Of a stretch of 64,000 nucleotides of DNA, positions 1 through 8,956 are shown piece by piece. The stretch covers positions 1,534,207 through 1,598,206 of the forward strand of contig CAYFPL010000001.1 in the NCBI GenBank assembly GCA_964344935.1, read 5' to 3'. A program made the translations under genes and the position numbers. This DNA comes from GCA-2731375 sp964344935 (GTDB lineage: Bacteria; Pseudomonadota; Alphaproteobacteria; GCA-2731375). The notes beneath the pieces are model-generated. The model was not told where the DNA came from and searched no databases. It worked only from the letters and a program-made list of their open reading frames with translations. Within the stretch, counting starts at the first letter, position 1; each line of letters starts with the position of its first letter.

Positions 1-183
1 TGTCTTAACTAGCCACATAATGCCGACGCCCGCCGTGGCAGCACCGAAGCCGGCAACACGCAAAGAGTCTTCGGGCTGCTGCAGCATGATCGCCATCATT
101 CGTTTCATGCCACCCGGAAACGCCGCGTAAAGGCCACCCTCAAGGGCCAGAACCAGGCCCACCAGCATAAGGATGTCAGCCAC
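1..183 (-). CDS. DUF2065 (YjeT-like) small membrane protein, 3' end cut off
   Basis: A small two-helix membrane protein of unknown function. The 61 visible residues start at a GTG codon (VADILMLVGLVLALEGGLYA) and form one hydrophobic helix, a short basic/amphipathic stretch (FPGGMKRMMAIMLQQPEDSL) and a second hydrophobic helix (VAGFGAATAGVGIMWLV). The family is about 60-65 residues long, so only a few residues and the stop lie outside the window. The gene starts 24 bases after the hflC stop on the same strand, a placement shared with E. coli yjeT and many alphaproteobacteria, so it probably belongs to the hflKC operon. Family assignment rests on length, topology and context. Confidence 0.75.
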   Translation of the reverse strand, partial: MADILMLVGLVLALEGGLYAAFPGGMKRMMAIMLQQPEDSLRVAGFGAATAGVGIMWLVKT

Positions 184-207
184 GGGTCCGGCCCCCGCGC
201 TGCGGCG

Positions 208-1098
208 CTAGTTGGCCGACGGCTTCGCCGGGCGTCCGAAACTATCGCCGAAGTAGCTGAAGAAATCGCTGTTCGGCGAAAGAACCATGGTGGTATCGCC
301 CGATTGCAAGGCCGTCCTATAGGCCTGTAATGAACGATAAAAGGCAAAGAATTCAGGATCCTCCCTGAAGGCATCGGCGAAGACCTTGTTTCGCGTCGCA
401 TCACCTTCACCGCGAATGATCTCCGACTGCTTCTGCGCATCCGCCAATAAGACCGTGCGTTCGCGATCGGCGTTGGCGGTGATCTTCTGGCTGCGCTCGG
501 CACCCTCGGCCCTGATCTCCGTGGCGATCCGTTTTCGCTCCGCCCGCATCAGGTCAAAGACCGCCTGGCTGTTGGCTTCCGGCAGGTCGGCCCGTTTGAT
601 GCGCACGTCAACAATCTCGATGCCCAGCTTGGCGGCCTCGTCGTTCACCAGGTCACGGATCTCCTGCATCAGTTTCAGCCGTTCCCCCGACAGCATGGTT
701 TCGAGCTTTACACGGCCAATCACATTCCGCAAACTGGAGTTCACGATTGGCGCCATGCGATTTCGCGCGGTCACTTCATTATTCACGGTCTGATAGAACT
801 TCAACGGATCTTCGATGCGGAATCGAGCATAGGCGTCCACCACGATCCGCTTCTTGTCGGCCGCCACCGCTTCCACGGGTGGTGCATCGAAGTCCAGAAT
901 GCGTTTTTCCATGAACTGCACGTTCTGGACGAACGGCATCTTGAAGTTCAGGCCCGAAGCCTGGACTGTCTTCACCGGATTACCAAACTGCAAGACAAGC
1001 GCTTGCTGGGTTTCATGCACCGAGAAGACGCTGCCATATCCTAGGATACCAAGAACCACCAGGATAATGGCGAGGATGGTTGCGAGATTTCGGTTCAT
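208..1098 (-). CDS. hflC: HflC, SPFH-domain subunit of the HflKC complex
   Basis: HflC forms with HflK a large membrane-anchored periplasmic cage around FtsH and modulates its proteolysis of membrane proteins. The 296-residue protein has an N-terminal membrane anchor (about residues 5-25, LATILAIILVVLGILGYG) followed by a Band 7/SPFH domain with the usual opening (VHETQQALVLQFG) and a C-terminal coiled stretch rich in Ala, Glu and Arg (AEGAERSQKITANADRERT). Length is normal for the family. Its ATG overlaps the hflK stop by one base (TGATG), which indicates translational coupling, and a DUF2065 gene follows. Confidence 0.95.
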   Translation of the reverse strand: MNRNLATILAIILVVLGILGYGSVFSVHETQQALVLQFGNPVKTVQASGLNFKMPFVQNVQFMEKRILDFDAPPVEAVAADKKRIVVDAYARFRIEDPLKFYQTVNNEVTARNRMAPIVNSSLRNVIGRVKLETMLSGERLKLMQEIRDLVNDEAAKLGIEIVDVRIKRADLPEANSQAVFDLMRAERKRIATEIRAEGAERSQKITANADRERTVLLADAQKQSEIIRGEGDATRNKVFADAFREDPEFFAFYRSLQAYRTALQSGDTTMVLSPNSDFFSYFGDSFGRPAKPSAN

Positions 1099-2216
1099 CA
1101 GTTGGTCCCCCCGCCGCGCGACTGCTTCTGCAATTCAGGCAATGGCAAATAAGGCAGAACGCCCTGGCTGCCGCCCTCGTTGTCGATAACGATCTTGTTG
1201 GTACCCTGCATCACGGTCTCCATGGTTTCGAGATACAGACGCTTGCGCGTGACATCGGGTGCAAGGCGATATTCCTTCTGGATGGCGAGATAGCGGGAAA
1301 CCTCACCCTCGGCCTGGGCCACGGTCTGGTTCTTGTAACCCACTGCCTCTTGCTTGATGCGTTCCGCTTCGCCTCGGGCCCGGGGCAGAATGTCGTTGGC
1401 GTAGGCCTGGGCCTCGTTGACCAGCCGCTCTTCATCGGCCCGGGCGGCTTGGACATCCCGGAAGGCATCGATCACCGCCCCGGGAGGATCAGCCTTGGCC
1501 AGTTTTACCTGGGTCACCACGATGCCCGCCTTGTATTCATCCAAGGTCACCTGCATCAAATCCAGGGTCTGGCGCTCCACTTCGTTACGGCCTTCGGTCA
1601 GCACGTCGTCGATCTTTGATCTGCCGACAACCTCGCGCATGACGCTTTCCGCCACCGCCTTGACGGTATTTTCCGGCCGCTGGATGTTGAAAAGGAAATT
1701 GCCGGCATGGCTGATCTGCCAAAGAACGGTGAAATTGATATCGACGATATTCTCGTCGCCGGTCAGCATCAGACTTTCTTCAGGCAGGTTGCGCAGAGCC
1801 GATGAACGGCCGAAGTCGCCGGAGCTTTGGAAGCCCACTTCCACGCGGTTGACCCGCGTTACCTTGGGCGTCAGAGCGGTTTCGATGGGCGATGGCAAAT
1901 GATAGTGCAGGCCCGGTCCGGTATCCTCGACATATTTGCCGAAACGCAAAACCACACCTTGCTCGTCCGGACCGACGCGATAAACGCCGGTAAAGCCCCA
2001 AGCAACCAGCAACACCAAGAACAATAGCAAGATCCCTCGCGCGCCCCAGTTGCCGCCGGGCAGCACGCCCTTGAAACGATCTTGGCCTTTACGCAGCAAT
2101 TCTTCCAGATTGGGCGGCTGTCCGCCGCCACCGCCGCCGCCTTGTCCCCAAGGGCCGCGACCACCACCTTGCCAGCCGCCGCCGCCACTACCACCGCCTT
2201 GATTGCTCCACGGCAT
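1098..2216 (-). CDS. hflK: HflK, SPFH-domain subunit of the HflKC complex
   Basis: Partner of HflC in the FtsH-modulating membrane complex. The 372-residue protein begins with a Gly-, Trp- and Gln-rich cytoplasmic tail (about residues 1-40), has one transmembrane helix at about residues 60-80 (GILLLFLVLLVAWGFTGVYR) and then the SPFH domain (VGPDEQGVVLRFGKYVEDTG). The glycine-rich N-terminus separates HflK from HflC. It is the first gene of the hflK-hflC-DUF2065 operon and is divergent from mrp across a 164-base intergenic region that should hold both promoters. A purine-rich segment precedes the ATG. Confidence 0.95.
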   Translation of the reverse strand: MPWSNQGGGSGGGGWQGGGRGPWGQGGGGGGGQPPNLEELLRKGQDRFKGVLPGGNWGARGILLLFLVLLVAWGFTGVYRVGPDEQGVVLRFGKYVEDTGPGLHYHLPSPIETALTPKVTRVNRVEVGFQSSGDFGRSSALRNLPEESLMLTGDENIVDINFTVLWQISHAGNFLFNIQRPENTVKAVAESVMREVVGRSKIDDVLTEGRNEVERQTLDLMQVTLDEYKAGIVVTQVKLAKADPPGAVIDAFRDVQAARADEERLVNEAQAYANDILPRARGEAERIKQEAVGYKNQTVAQAEGEVSRYLAIQKEYRLAPDVTRKRLYLETMETVMQGTNKIVIDNEGGSQGVLPYLPLPELQKQSRGGGTN

Positions 2217-2380
2217 GAAAATCCCCGTCCCGTTTGGTTTCGCGCTAATAAAGTTACGATGTTGTCAGAACAGCCAGGTCCGGGCGCTTTGCCACCGCCT
2301 GCTAAGACGCTATATGACACCTTGCGGCCTCGGGCGCAACGGATGGGCGTCCAGGAATGGCTTTTATGGGGGAAAGGTGA

Positions 2381-3454
2381 ATGGCACGGGTAAGTGAGGA
2401 AGAAGTCCGCGAGGCATTGCGACGGGTAGGCGATCCGGCCCGGGACGGCAATGTCGTGGACCTGGGCATGATCACCGGTCTCGTGGTTCGTGACGGAAAT
2501 GTGATGTTCTCTATCGAGATCGACCCTGACCGGGCCCAGGAAATGGAGAGCCTGCGGCTGGCCTGCGAGCAGGTCGTTGCGGGCCTGCCAGGGGCATTGT
2601 CGGTAACGGCGGTTTTGACGGCGGAACAGGCCCCCCAGCCCCAGGCGCCGCAACAGCCCCCCAGTATCGGCCGGCACGGCAGCCCTGGCAGCCAGAAGCT
2701 GGATCTAGGCGGCATCAGCGCGGTCGTCGCCGTCGCCTCCGGCAAGGGCGGTGTGGGCAAGTCCACCGTGACCGTTAACCTCGCCATTGCCCTAAACCGC
2801 CTCGGCCTAAAGGTGGGCATCCTGGACGCGGACATCTACGGGCCCTCCATGCCCCGCATGCTGGGTATATCCGGTCAGCCGCGATCGGACGGGGAAAAAC
2901 TGGAAACCATGCGCGGCCACGGTATTTCGTGTATGTCCATCGGCTTTCTTGTGGATCCCGACCAGCCGACCATCTGGCGCGGCCCCATGGTGATGGGCGC
3001 ACTGGAGCAACTGTTGACGGATGTGAATTGGGGCGAATTGGACGTCATGCTGGTGGACATGCCGCCCGGCACTGGCGATGCGCAACTGACCATGGCGCAG
3101 AAGGTGCCGTTGAAAGGCGCGGTCATCGTCTCAACACCACAGGACATCGCCTTGATCGATGCCCGCAAGGGCTTGAATATGTTTCGCCAGGTGGACGTGC
3201 CGGTCATGGGCATCATCGAGAACATGAGCTATTTCCATTGTCCACATTGCGGCGAGCGCTCGGAAATTTTCGGCCATGGCGGCGCGCGGCAGACGGCAGA
3301 AGAACTGGGTTGCGATTTCCTGGGCGAAATCCCGCTGCATATCAGCCTCCGGGAAACCTCCGACACGGGCACGCCAATCACCGCCGCCGATCCCGCATCG
3401 GCCGAGGCACAGGCCTTCAAAGCGATCGCGGAAGAGGTGAAATCTCGGCTATAG
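2381..3454 (+). CDS. mrp: Mrp/ApbC-type P-loop ATPase, iron-sulfur cluster carrier
   Basis: Mrp/NBP35-family ATPases bind and transfer [4Fe-4S] clusters to apoproteins in the cytoplasm. The 357-residue protein has an N-terminal DUF59/MIP18-like domain (residues 1-80), a Pro/Gln-rich linker (about 84-95) and a P-loop domain with the deviant Walker A motif GKGGVGKS at residues 121-128. The cluster-binding CxxC is at residues 287 and 290 (CPHC). MPPGTGDAQLT is the expected family signature. The ATG is preceded by a purine-rich Shine-Dalgarno-like stretch (GGGGGAAAGGTGA). The gene converges on cpdR. Confidence 0.95.
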   Translation: MARVSEEEVREALRRVGDPARDGNVVDLGMITGLVVRDGNVMFSIEIDPDRAQEMESLRLACEQVVAGLPGALSVTAVLTAEQAPQPQAPQQPPSIGRHGSPGSQKLDLGGISAVVAVASGKGGVGKSTVTVNLAIALNRLGLKVGILDADIYGPSMPRMLGISGQPRSDGEKLETMRGHGISCMSIGFLVDPDQPTIWRGPMVMGALEQLLTDVNWGELDVMLVDMPPGTGDAQLTMAQKVPLKGAVIVSTPQDIALIDARKGLNMFRQVDVPVMGIIENMSYFHCPHCGERSEIFGHGGARQTAEELGCDFLGEIPLHISLRETSDTGTPITAADPASAEAQAFKAIAEEVKSRL

Positions 3455-3475
3455 GGGCTGGGATCTTGCGAGCGG

Positions 3476-3835
3476 CTAGGCCGCCAACGTTTTATCGATT
3501 TCGTCGACCAAATCTCGCAAGTGGAATGGCTTGGAGAGGACTTTCGCGTCTTTTTGCGAGGTTTGCCGGTTGCGCAGGGCCACCGCAGCGAAACCGGTGA
3601 TGAACATGATCCGGATTGCCGGATCCACCGCCACGGCGCGGCGGGCCAGTTCGATGCCGTCCATCTCGGGCATTACGATATCCGCCAGCAGCAGATCAAA
3701 GCGGCCTTCCGCCAGAACCGGCAAGGCCTCATCGCCCTGTCCCACGGCGAAGACGTCGTGACCCGCCCGTTCCAGGGCGCGGCCTAGAAAGTGCCGCATG
3801 GAATCATCGTCTTCGGCCAAAAGGATCTTCGCCAT
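3476..3835 (-). CDS. cpdR: CpdR, single-domain response regulator and ClpXP adaptor
   Basis: CpdR is a receiver-only protein that, when unphosphorylated, primes ClpXP for degradation of cell-cycle substrates such as PdeA and, through further adaptors, CtrA. It is controlled by the CckA-ChpT phosphorelay. The 119 residues form a complete receiver with acidic pocket E8-D9-D10, phospho-acceptor D52 (LLLADIVMPEMDG), the conserved Thr in MFITGF and the Lys in SKPFHL. From recall, the match to Caulobacter CpdR is strong over its length, including the AEDDDSMR start, GFAAVAL and the Ala-Ala C-terminus. No kinase gene lies nearby, as expected for an adaptor fed by a distant relay. It is divergent from the N-formylglutamate amidohydrolase. 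Confidence 0.9.
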   Translation of the reverse strand: MAKILLAEDDDSMRHFLGRALERAGHDVFAVGQGDEALPVLAEGRFDLLLADIVMPEMDGIELARRAVAVDPAIRIMFITGFAAVALRNRQTSQKDAKVLSKPFHLRDLVDEIDKTLAA

Positions 3836-4090
3836 CTTGTTCCTCTAAACCCGACCACCTTCCGATCGCCGCCGGCCGCAGGCCAATCCGTGATCAACTC
3901 CCTGTGCGGCACGATAGTCCGACATGACTAGCAAAGTGTAAAGATATCCCTAGCAAAGAATTACCAGTATCCACAAATTGTGAAAAAAATCACCGGCGAT
4001 AACCTCTGGCGTCGACCAAAGTACATGTTAGAATCAAGCACGATGGCGCCAGTCGTGGGCGCCCGGTAATGGGGTCTTTGGGGGTTGCAG

Positions 4091-4984
4091 ATGCAGGATC
4101 GGAACGCTTCGCCGCCGCCCTATGACGTCGTGGCGCCGGTCCGGCAAACGGCGGCCGTGATGTTCGCATCACCCCACAGCGGACGGCACTATCCGGGCGA
4201 TCTGATGGCGGCGACAGATCTCTCGGAATTAGACCTCTGCCGCTCCGCCGATAACTTCGTCGACGATTTGTTCGCGGCCGCACCGGAAAAGGGCGCGCCT
4301 TTGTTGCGGGCGGCTTACGCCAGGGCCTACCTAGACCTGAATCGGGAGCCTTGGGAACTTGACCCACAGATGTTCACGTCCGGGCTACCGTCGCACGTCA
4401 ATTCCACCTCATTGCGGGTCGCGGGCGGGCTCGGCACCATTCCGCGGCTGGCAGCGGATGGCCGCGAAATCTATCGCAACCCCTTGGACTTCGATGAAGT
4501 GCGAGATCGACTGAACCGAATCTATTTTCCTTATCACCACTGTCTCTCGCGGATGTTGGAGGAAACCCAGCGGGTCTTTGGCCATTGCCTGCTGATCGAT
4601 TGCCACTCCATGCCATCGACGGGCGGCGGCCTGCCAGGGCGCAGCGGCGGCGAACAACGGGCGGATATCGTCCTTGGCGACCGTTTTGGCACCGCCTGCG
4701 CGCCCGAGGTGACAAATTGCGCCCACCATATTCTTTCCGGCCTGGGTTTGCGGGTGCAGCGCAACAACCCCTATGCGGGTGGATTTACGACCTATCATTA
4801 CGGCCGTCCCGCCGCCGGTGTTCATGCTTTGCAGATCGAAATCAACCGCCGGCTCTATATGGATGAGGAGGAGGTCCGCCCCGTGCCGGGCATCCACCAG
4901 GTCAAAGACGCTATGACGGCTCTGATCGGTGCACTTTGCGACCTGCCCGCATCTGCCTTTGCCAGCCGGGAAGCCGCCGAGTAG
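4091..4984 (+). CDS. N-formylglutamate amidohydrolase family protein
   Basis: Zn-dependent amidohydrolase-fold enzyme related to HutG, which releases formate from N-formylglutamate at the end of histidine breakdown. The protein of about 297 residues shows the family opening ASPHSGRHYP, AYARAYLDLNREPWELD, the DCHSMPS segment with candidate metal ligands and LQIEINRRLYMDE near the C-terminus. ATG at 4091 is preferred because a GGGG run lies six bases upstream; a TTG at 4085 would add two residues. No other hut gene is near, so the substrate is unproven. The gene sits divergent from cpdR, an arrangement that recurs in alphaproteobacteria. Confidence 0.85.
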   Translation: MQDRNASPPPYDVVAPVRQTAAVMFASPHSGRHYPGDLMAATDLSELDLCRSADNFVDDLFAAAPEKGAPLLRAAYARAYLDLNREPWELDPQMFTSGLPSHVNSTSLRVAGGLGTIPRLAADGREIYRNPLDFDEVRDRLNRIYFPYHHCLSRMLEETQRVFGHCLLIDCHSMPSTGGGLPGRSGGEQRADIVLGDRFGTACAPEVTNCAHHILSGLGLRVQRNNPYAGGFTTYHYGRPAAGVHALQIEINRRLYMDEEEVRPVPGIHQVKDAMTALIGALCDLPASAFASREAAE

Positions 4985-5049
4985 GCCTGATTGGCACGCT
5001 TCTTGCGAATAATTAGCCGAGACGATCCCAGGTTTTCGGATACGGGCTA

Positions 5050-5730
5050 ATGAAGAAAGTTCACATCGCGGCAAAAGCAGCGCTTGCCCTGGCCTTGTTC
5101 TGGCTTTGGCAAAGCCCCGGCGCACTGGCACGAAACCAGTTAGAAAGCGCAGAAATCCGGCAAATTTCCCTATTAGAAGAGGCCTATGGCCCAAACGATT
5201 GCCGTCGCCTGATTGGGGCTGCCGAACGGCGCCACCGCATTCCCGCGCAATTGCTGTCAGCGATCGCATTGACCGAATCCGGCCGCTGGATGACGGAGAA
5301 GAAGGCAATTATTGCCTGGCCCTGGACCGTTTATGCCCAGGGCAAAGGGCAGTTTCTCGCTTCTCAGGCCGAAGCCGAGGCCGCCGTAAGCGATCTGAAG
5401 GCACAAGGAGTGCGCAACATCGATGTTGGCTGCATGCAGGTGAATTTGCAGCATCATGGCGATGCCTTCGAAAGATTGGATCAGGCCCTGGATCCGGCCG
5501 GTAACATCGACTATGCCGCCCGCCTGCTCCGCCGGTTGTACCTCAAGCACCGGTCTTGGCTGCAGGCTGTAGCCCATTATCATTCCGCGACCACGTCGCT
5601 GAACGTCAGCTATCGCAAGAAGGTGATGCAGACCTGGTACAAGGAACGCCGCTGGGCCATCCACGAGCGCCGCCGCCTCGTTCAGGCCGCCTATGATCGC
5701 CGGCGCGTAAGACGCACGATAGGCAACTGA
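5050..5730 (+). CDS. Lytic transglycosylase, SLT domain, exported
   Basis: Predicted periplasmic murein lytic transglycosylase. The 226-residue protein has a cleavable-looking signal peptide (KKVHIAAKAALALALFWLW, then an ALA-type cleavage region near residue 27) and a small SLT domain. The catalytic Glu is in LLSAIALTESGRW, followed by the conserved VGCMQVNLQHH segment and the ARLLRRLY and AVAHYHSA motifs. The C-terminal 40 residues are very basic (RKKVMQTWYKERRWAIHERR), which may contact peptidoglycan or phospholipid. It follows the amidohydrolase gene on the same strand after 65 bases and converges on a universal stress protein gene. Confidence 0.85.
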   Translation: MKKVHIAAKAALALALFWLWQSPGALARNQLESAEIRQISLLEEAYGPNDCRRLIGAAERRHRIPAQLLSAIALTESGRWMTEKKAIIAWPWTVYAQGKGQFLASQAEAEAAVSDLKAQGVRNIDVGCMQVNLQHHGDAFERLDQALDPAGNIDYAARLLRRLYLKHRSWLQAVAHYHSATTSLNVSYRKKVMQTWYKERRWAIHERRRLVQAAYDRRRVRRTIGN

Positions 5731-5733
5731 TTT

Positions 5734-6225
5734 TTAAGTGATTTCGTCGATCTGATCGAAGCTCAGGGTGCCCGGCACCACGGTGATCGGCACCCGCAAT
5801 TGCCCCGACATGGGCCCGGCAAGGGCACTGACCAGGGGGCCGGGATTGTCTTTCTCGGCTGATGCACCCAGCACGAGAAGGCGGATTTCAGGCTCATCAT
5901 CCAAAAGCTTAATGACCTGTTCCTGCTTGCGCCCTTCCCGGATGGCGAATTCAGGCATGATGCCCGACCATTGGCTAACTTCATCTGCCAGGGTTTGCAG
6001 GATTTCCTCGGCCTCTTCCCGGGCCTCTTCCTTCATCAAATTCTCTACCGCCATCCAGTGCTGGAAATCGGCCGGTTCGATGACATACAACAAAACAACG
6101 CCGCCGCCCGTGCGCGCCGCCCGGCGAAAGGCAAAGCGCAAGGCCAATCGGCATTCGGGGCTGTCGTCCACCACGCAAAGAAATTTTCGGCGCGCCAGGC
6201 TGCCCTGTTGGAAATCATCTGTCAT
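5734..6225 (-). CDS. Universal stress protein (UspA family)
   Basis: A cytoplasmic single-domain Usp protein of 163 residues. The N-terminal strand FLCVVDDSPECRLALRFAFR and VVLLYVIEPADFQHW are typical of the fold. The C-terminal part has LLVLGASAEKDNPGPLVSAL and the later SGQLRVPITVVPG, which fits the G-2x-G-9x-G-S/T nucleotide-binding loop only loosely (the final Ser-Gly is a match, the spacing is not ideal), so ATP binding is uncertain. The gene ends four bases from the convergent lytic transglycosylase stop. Confidence 0.88.
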   Translation of the reverse strand: MTDDFQQGSLARRKFLCVVDDSPECRLALRFAFRRAARTGGGVVLLYVIEPADFQHWMAVENLMKEEAREEAEEILQTLADEVSQWSGIMPEFAIREGRKQEQVIKLLDDEPEIRLLVLGASAEKDNPGPLVSALAGPMSGQLRVPITVVPGTLSFDQIDEIT

Positions 6226-6313
6226 ATCGCACTCGTTTCGTGACGATATGGTGCCAGCCCGACGGCGTCAGGGCAACAAGTATGAAACGCCAGAAGCTTG
6301 AATTAAGCTCACC

Positions 6314-7297
6314 TTATTTCAACAATATGTTAGTGATTTCCCGAATCTTCGTGCGTGCACGGAGGAGGTAGAAGCCCTGCGTCGCCAAGTGGCTGGGTAC
6401 GACCTGGGAATCCGGCTCGCCGTTCGCCACGATCACGGGGGAAAGTTCAGCGGCGTGCTGTAAGCTCTCCAACATTTTAGCCCAGGCGTTGGTCAGTTCC
6501 CGTTCGCTGAGGACATTGGCATAGTCCAGGCCCAGTTCCCGGATAATCAGGTAGTAGGCATAGCTTTGCCCCTTGATACCGTAAAAGATATCGTCGGCAC
6601 GGGTATCTATCAGGTTGCCGGCGTATTCGGCGATATGCTGATCAAGAGTGGCGGAGGAGGCACCCATATCCAGGGCAAAACGATCCAAGGTGGCCAACAA
6701 GTTGTCGGCGCGGCGCTCGAATACGGCATTACCTTCTGCGAGGCGCCGGTTATACGCCCGCAGCGATCGGGCCGCCTTGCGATAGCGGGCTTCCGACGTG
6801 GTGGTCGGGGCCAGCGAGGTGGACAGATCGAAGACCCATACATTGCCCGCATACTGAAGTTGGCCCGCCGCTTCTTGTAGGTCCTTGTCGGTCTGCGAAG
6901 TCCCCCGCGTGCGGCCGATCTGATCCGTCAACTCGAAGGCAAAACGCGCCAGGGCCGAGATGATGCCCTGCTGATAGTTGGGCATGTTGTCCAGGGCGGC
7001 GGGGGGCAGGAAAAAGGGGTCGTTGGCCACCCAGCGGTTTTCGTCCACTTCCCGGGTAATCAGGGCCGTTGCAATGGCGACGGCACGGCTGCCGCTTTCG
7101 ACTGACAGTTCCGCCGGCGTCTGATAGCTGACATCGTCATCGATGGTATGGGTAATTAACATCCCGATCGGGTAATATAGCAGCGCCGCCACCAGCAGCG
7201 CACCGCCGATGCCCGTGGCCGCGCGCACACGCCCGCCGCTCAGATCCGGTAACAGTTTTCTGGCCTGTCCCATCAACCGGTCGGTAACCATGGTCAT
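6314..7297 (-). CDS. DUF2333 family membrane-anchored protein
   Basis: Protein of unknown function, 327 residues, recognised as DUF2333. It has a single N-terminal transmembrane helix (about residues 28-50, TGIGGALLVAALLYYPIGML) followed by a large predicted periplasmic, mostly helical domain containing the family-typical stretches RWVANDPFFLPPAALDNMPN and YYLIIRELGLDYANVLSE. A short basic head (DRLMGQARKLLPDLSGGRVR) suggests N-in topology. A GGGGACGAG sequence lies just before the ATG. Nothing visible gives a function; neighbours are a Usp protein and a PAS sensor. Confidence 0.8.
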   Translation of the reverse strand: MTMVTDRLMGQARKLLPDLSGGRVRAATGIGGALLVAALLYYPIGMLITHTIDDDVSYQTPAELSVESGSRAVAIATALITREVDENRWVANDPFFLPPAALDNMPNYQQGIISALARFAFELTDQIGRTRGTSQTDKDLQEAAGQLQYAGNVWVFDLSTSLAPTTTSEARYRKAARSLRAYNRRLAEGNAVFERRADNLLATLDRFALDMGASSATLDQHIAEYAGNLIDTRADDIFYGIKGQSYAYYLIIRELGLDYANVLSERELTNAWAKMLESLQHAAELSPVIVANGEPDSQVVPSHLATQGFYLLRARTKIREITNILLK

Positions 7298-7474
7298 CTC
7301 GTCCCCGCTCTCATATCTACGCTACTGCACTTCTCACATAATAGGCCTGGATTCGGTGATCAACCGTAGGGGCATACGGATTGTCGTTGACCAAATCCGT
7401 AAGCGACAGAGCGAATTTAGATTCCGGCCTGCAAAGGCCGGCGATTGGTCAGGGAAAGAAGTATTGGATTTAGA

Positions 7475-8854
7475 TCAACGCAAGCGCGGTGATTCGACGA
7501 CCTTGTTTGCCTGGGCGTTGAGGTCCACAAGGGTGTTGGCCACCAACCGGCGGCCTTCCCATTGCACGTGTTGGATGGAAAGCTGCAGGGGGAAGGTGCT
7601 GCCGTCCTTGCGCAGGCCCTCGACGGTATAGTCGTCCGGCGCCTCTTCCCCGTTCAGTCGCTTGTGCAGATACTCTTCGAGCCGCTCCCGCTCTTGCGGC
7701 ACGGATAGGTCCATCACATTGTCCAGGGCAAGTATCTCTTCCAGGCTGTCGTAGCCGAACAACTCCACCTGGGCAGCGTTGGCGAAGACAATTTTGCCTT
7801 TGTCCAGGATATGGATGCCTAGACGGGAGTCCTCGACCAAGCGGCGAAAATTCGCTTCGCTGTTGGCCAAGGCCTCCTGCTGCTGTTTGAATTCGGTAAT
7901 CTCGGAATTGATACCGATATAGCCCAGAAAGGCGCCGTCATCGGAATATTTCGGTTCGCCGCTAACCCGTAACCAGCGTTCTCTGACGAGGTCGGAGCGC
8001 CGTTCCAAATTGCGGTATGACCGCCGTTCGCGCTGAGCCTGTATTTCCTCGTCGTCTACCGCCTCGCCGCGGAATAACTGACAGACCTCGGCACGGGTCC
8101 GGCCGATGATCTCACTGGTCGACCTGCCACTGCCGGTAACTGTGGCGGAGACATAGGTGTAACGTAGGTCCGCATCGGTCTCGAAGAAGAAATCAGCCGA
8201 GATATTGGCGAAATCGGCGATCCGCCGTTCGCTCTGGCGCAGGGCCTCGGTACGTGCAACCAGGTCCCGTGTGCGTTCAGCGATCTGGCTCTCCAGACTG
8301 TCCTTGATTTCCCCGAGTCTCAATTCCGCAGTCTTTCGACGGGCCACTTCCCTTTCCAGATTGCGGACATTCGCCTCGGCAATTTCCCGGCCCCGGCGCT
8401 GCACCTCGATCATGTCAGACAGTTCCTGGCTGGTAACCGCCAGATCATCGTACATGCCTTGCAACTGTTCCACATCGATCCCGCCCAGCAGGACGATGGA
8501 ATCATCGCTGGCGAAAAACCGGCAAGCCAGGGGGCAATGTATTTGCCCCGGCCCCAACAGATGCACGTTATAGACCACAGGCGGCCCGCCGGCCCACACG
8601 GTGGCGAGAATATCCGGGATTAGGGGCAGGAAATCCCGTTCCATGTAGTCGAGCAGATTTTCGCCGCACAACGCCTCCCGTTCCAGACCAGCGACGGACG
8701 CCAGCATGGCGTTGCCGTCCATGATCGTGCCGGAGGCATCCACACGAACAAGCATGACGTTGCGGTCGCTATCCAGAAGCGATTTTAGGATTTCATACGC
8801 GTTTTTTAGGTTAGGACCGTCCAAAATCGACGCGATACTATCCACAATTGCCAC
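7475..8854 (-). CDS. Multi-PAS sensory protein without output domain
   Basis: A soluble 459-residue protein with three PAS-like regions: about 20-125 (NVMLVRVDASGTIMDGNAML), 220-335 (ADFANISADFFFETDADLRY, with a PAC-like tail containing FLGYIGINSEITEFK) and 340-450 (LGIHILDKGKIVFANAAQVE). A coiled coil of about 70 residues (RRGREIAEANVRNLEREVAR to TRDLVARTEALRQSERRIAD) joins the first two. No HisKA/HATPase, GGDEF, EAL or methyl-accepting region is present and the stop follows the last PAS domain. It may act as a protein-protein sensor for a partner encoded elsewhere. No transmembrane helix is visible. Confidence 0.8.
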   Translation of the reverse strand: MAIVDSIASILDGPNLKNAYEILKSLLDSDRNVMLVRVDASGTIMDGNAMLASVAGLEREALCGENLLDYMERDFLPLIPDILATVWAGGPPVVYNVHLLGPGQIHCPLACRFFASDDSIVLLGGIDVEQLQGMYDDLAVTSQELSDMIEVQRRGREIAEANVRNLEREVARRKTAELRLGEIKDSLESQIAERTRDLVARTEALRQSERRIADFANISADFFFETDADLRYTYVSATVTGSGRSTSEIIGRTRAEVCQLFRGEAVDDEEIQAQRERRSYRNLERRSDLVRERWLRVSGEPKYSDDGAFLGYIGINSEITEFKQQQEALANSEANFRRLVEDSRLGIHILDKGKIVFANAAQVELFGYDSLEEILALDNVMDLSVPQERERLEEYLHKRLNGEEAPDDYTVEGLRKDGSTFPLQLSIQHVQWEGRRLVANTLVDLNAQANKVVESPRLR

Positions 8855-8956
8855 TCATTTTTTTGATACCCTCGTTTAGCAAGATAGAGCGATCCCCCTA
8901 GCGGGCAAGTATTTCGGGACTATTTCTTGCTTAACGTTACATTTTTATTTGGTCCG

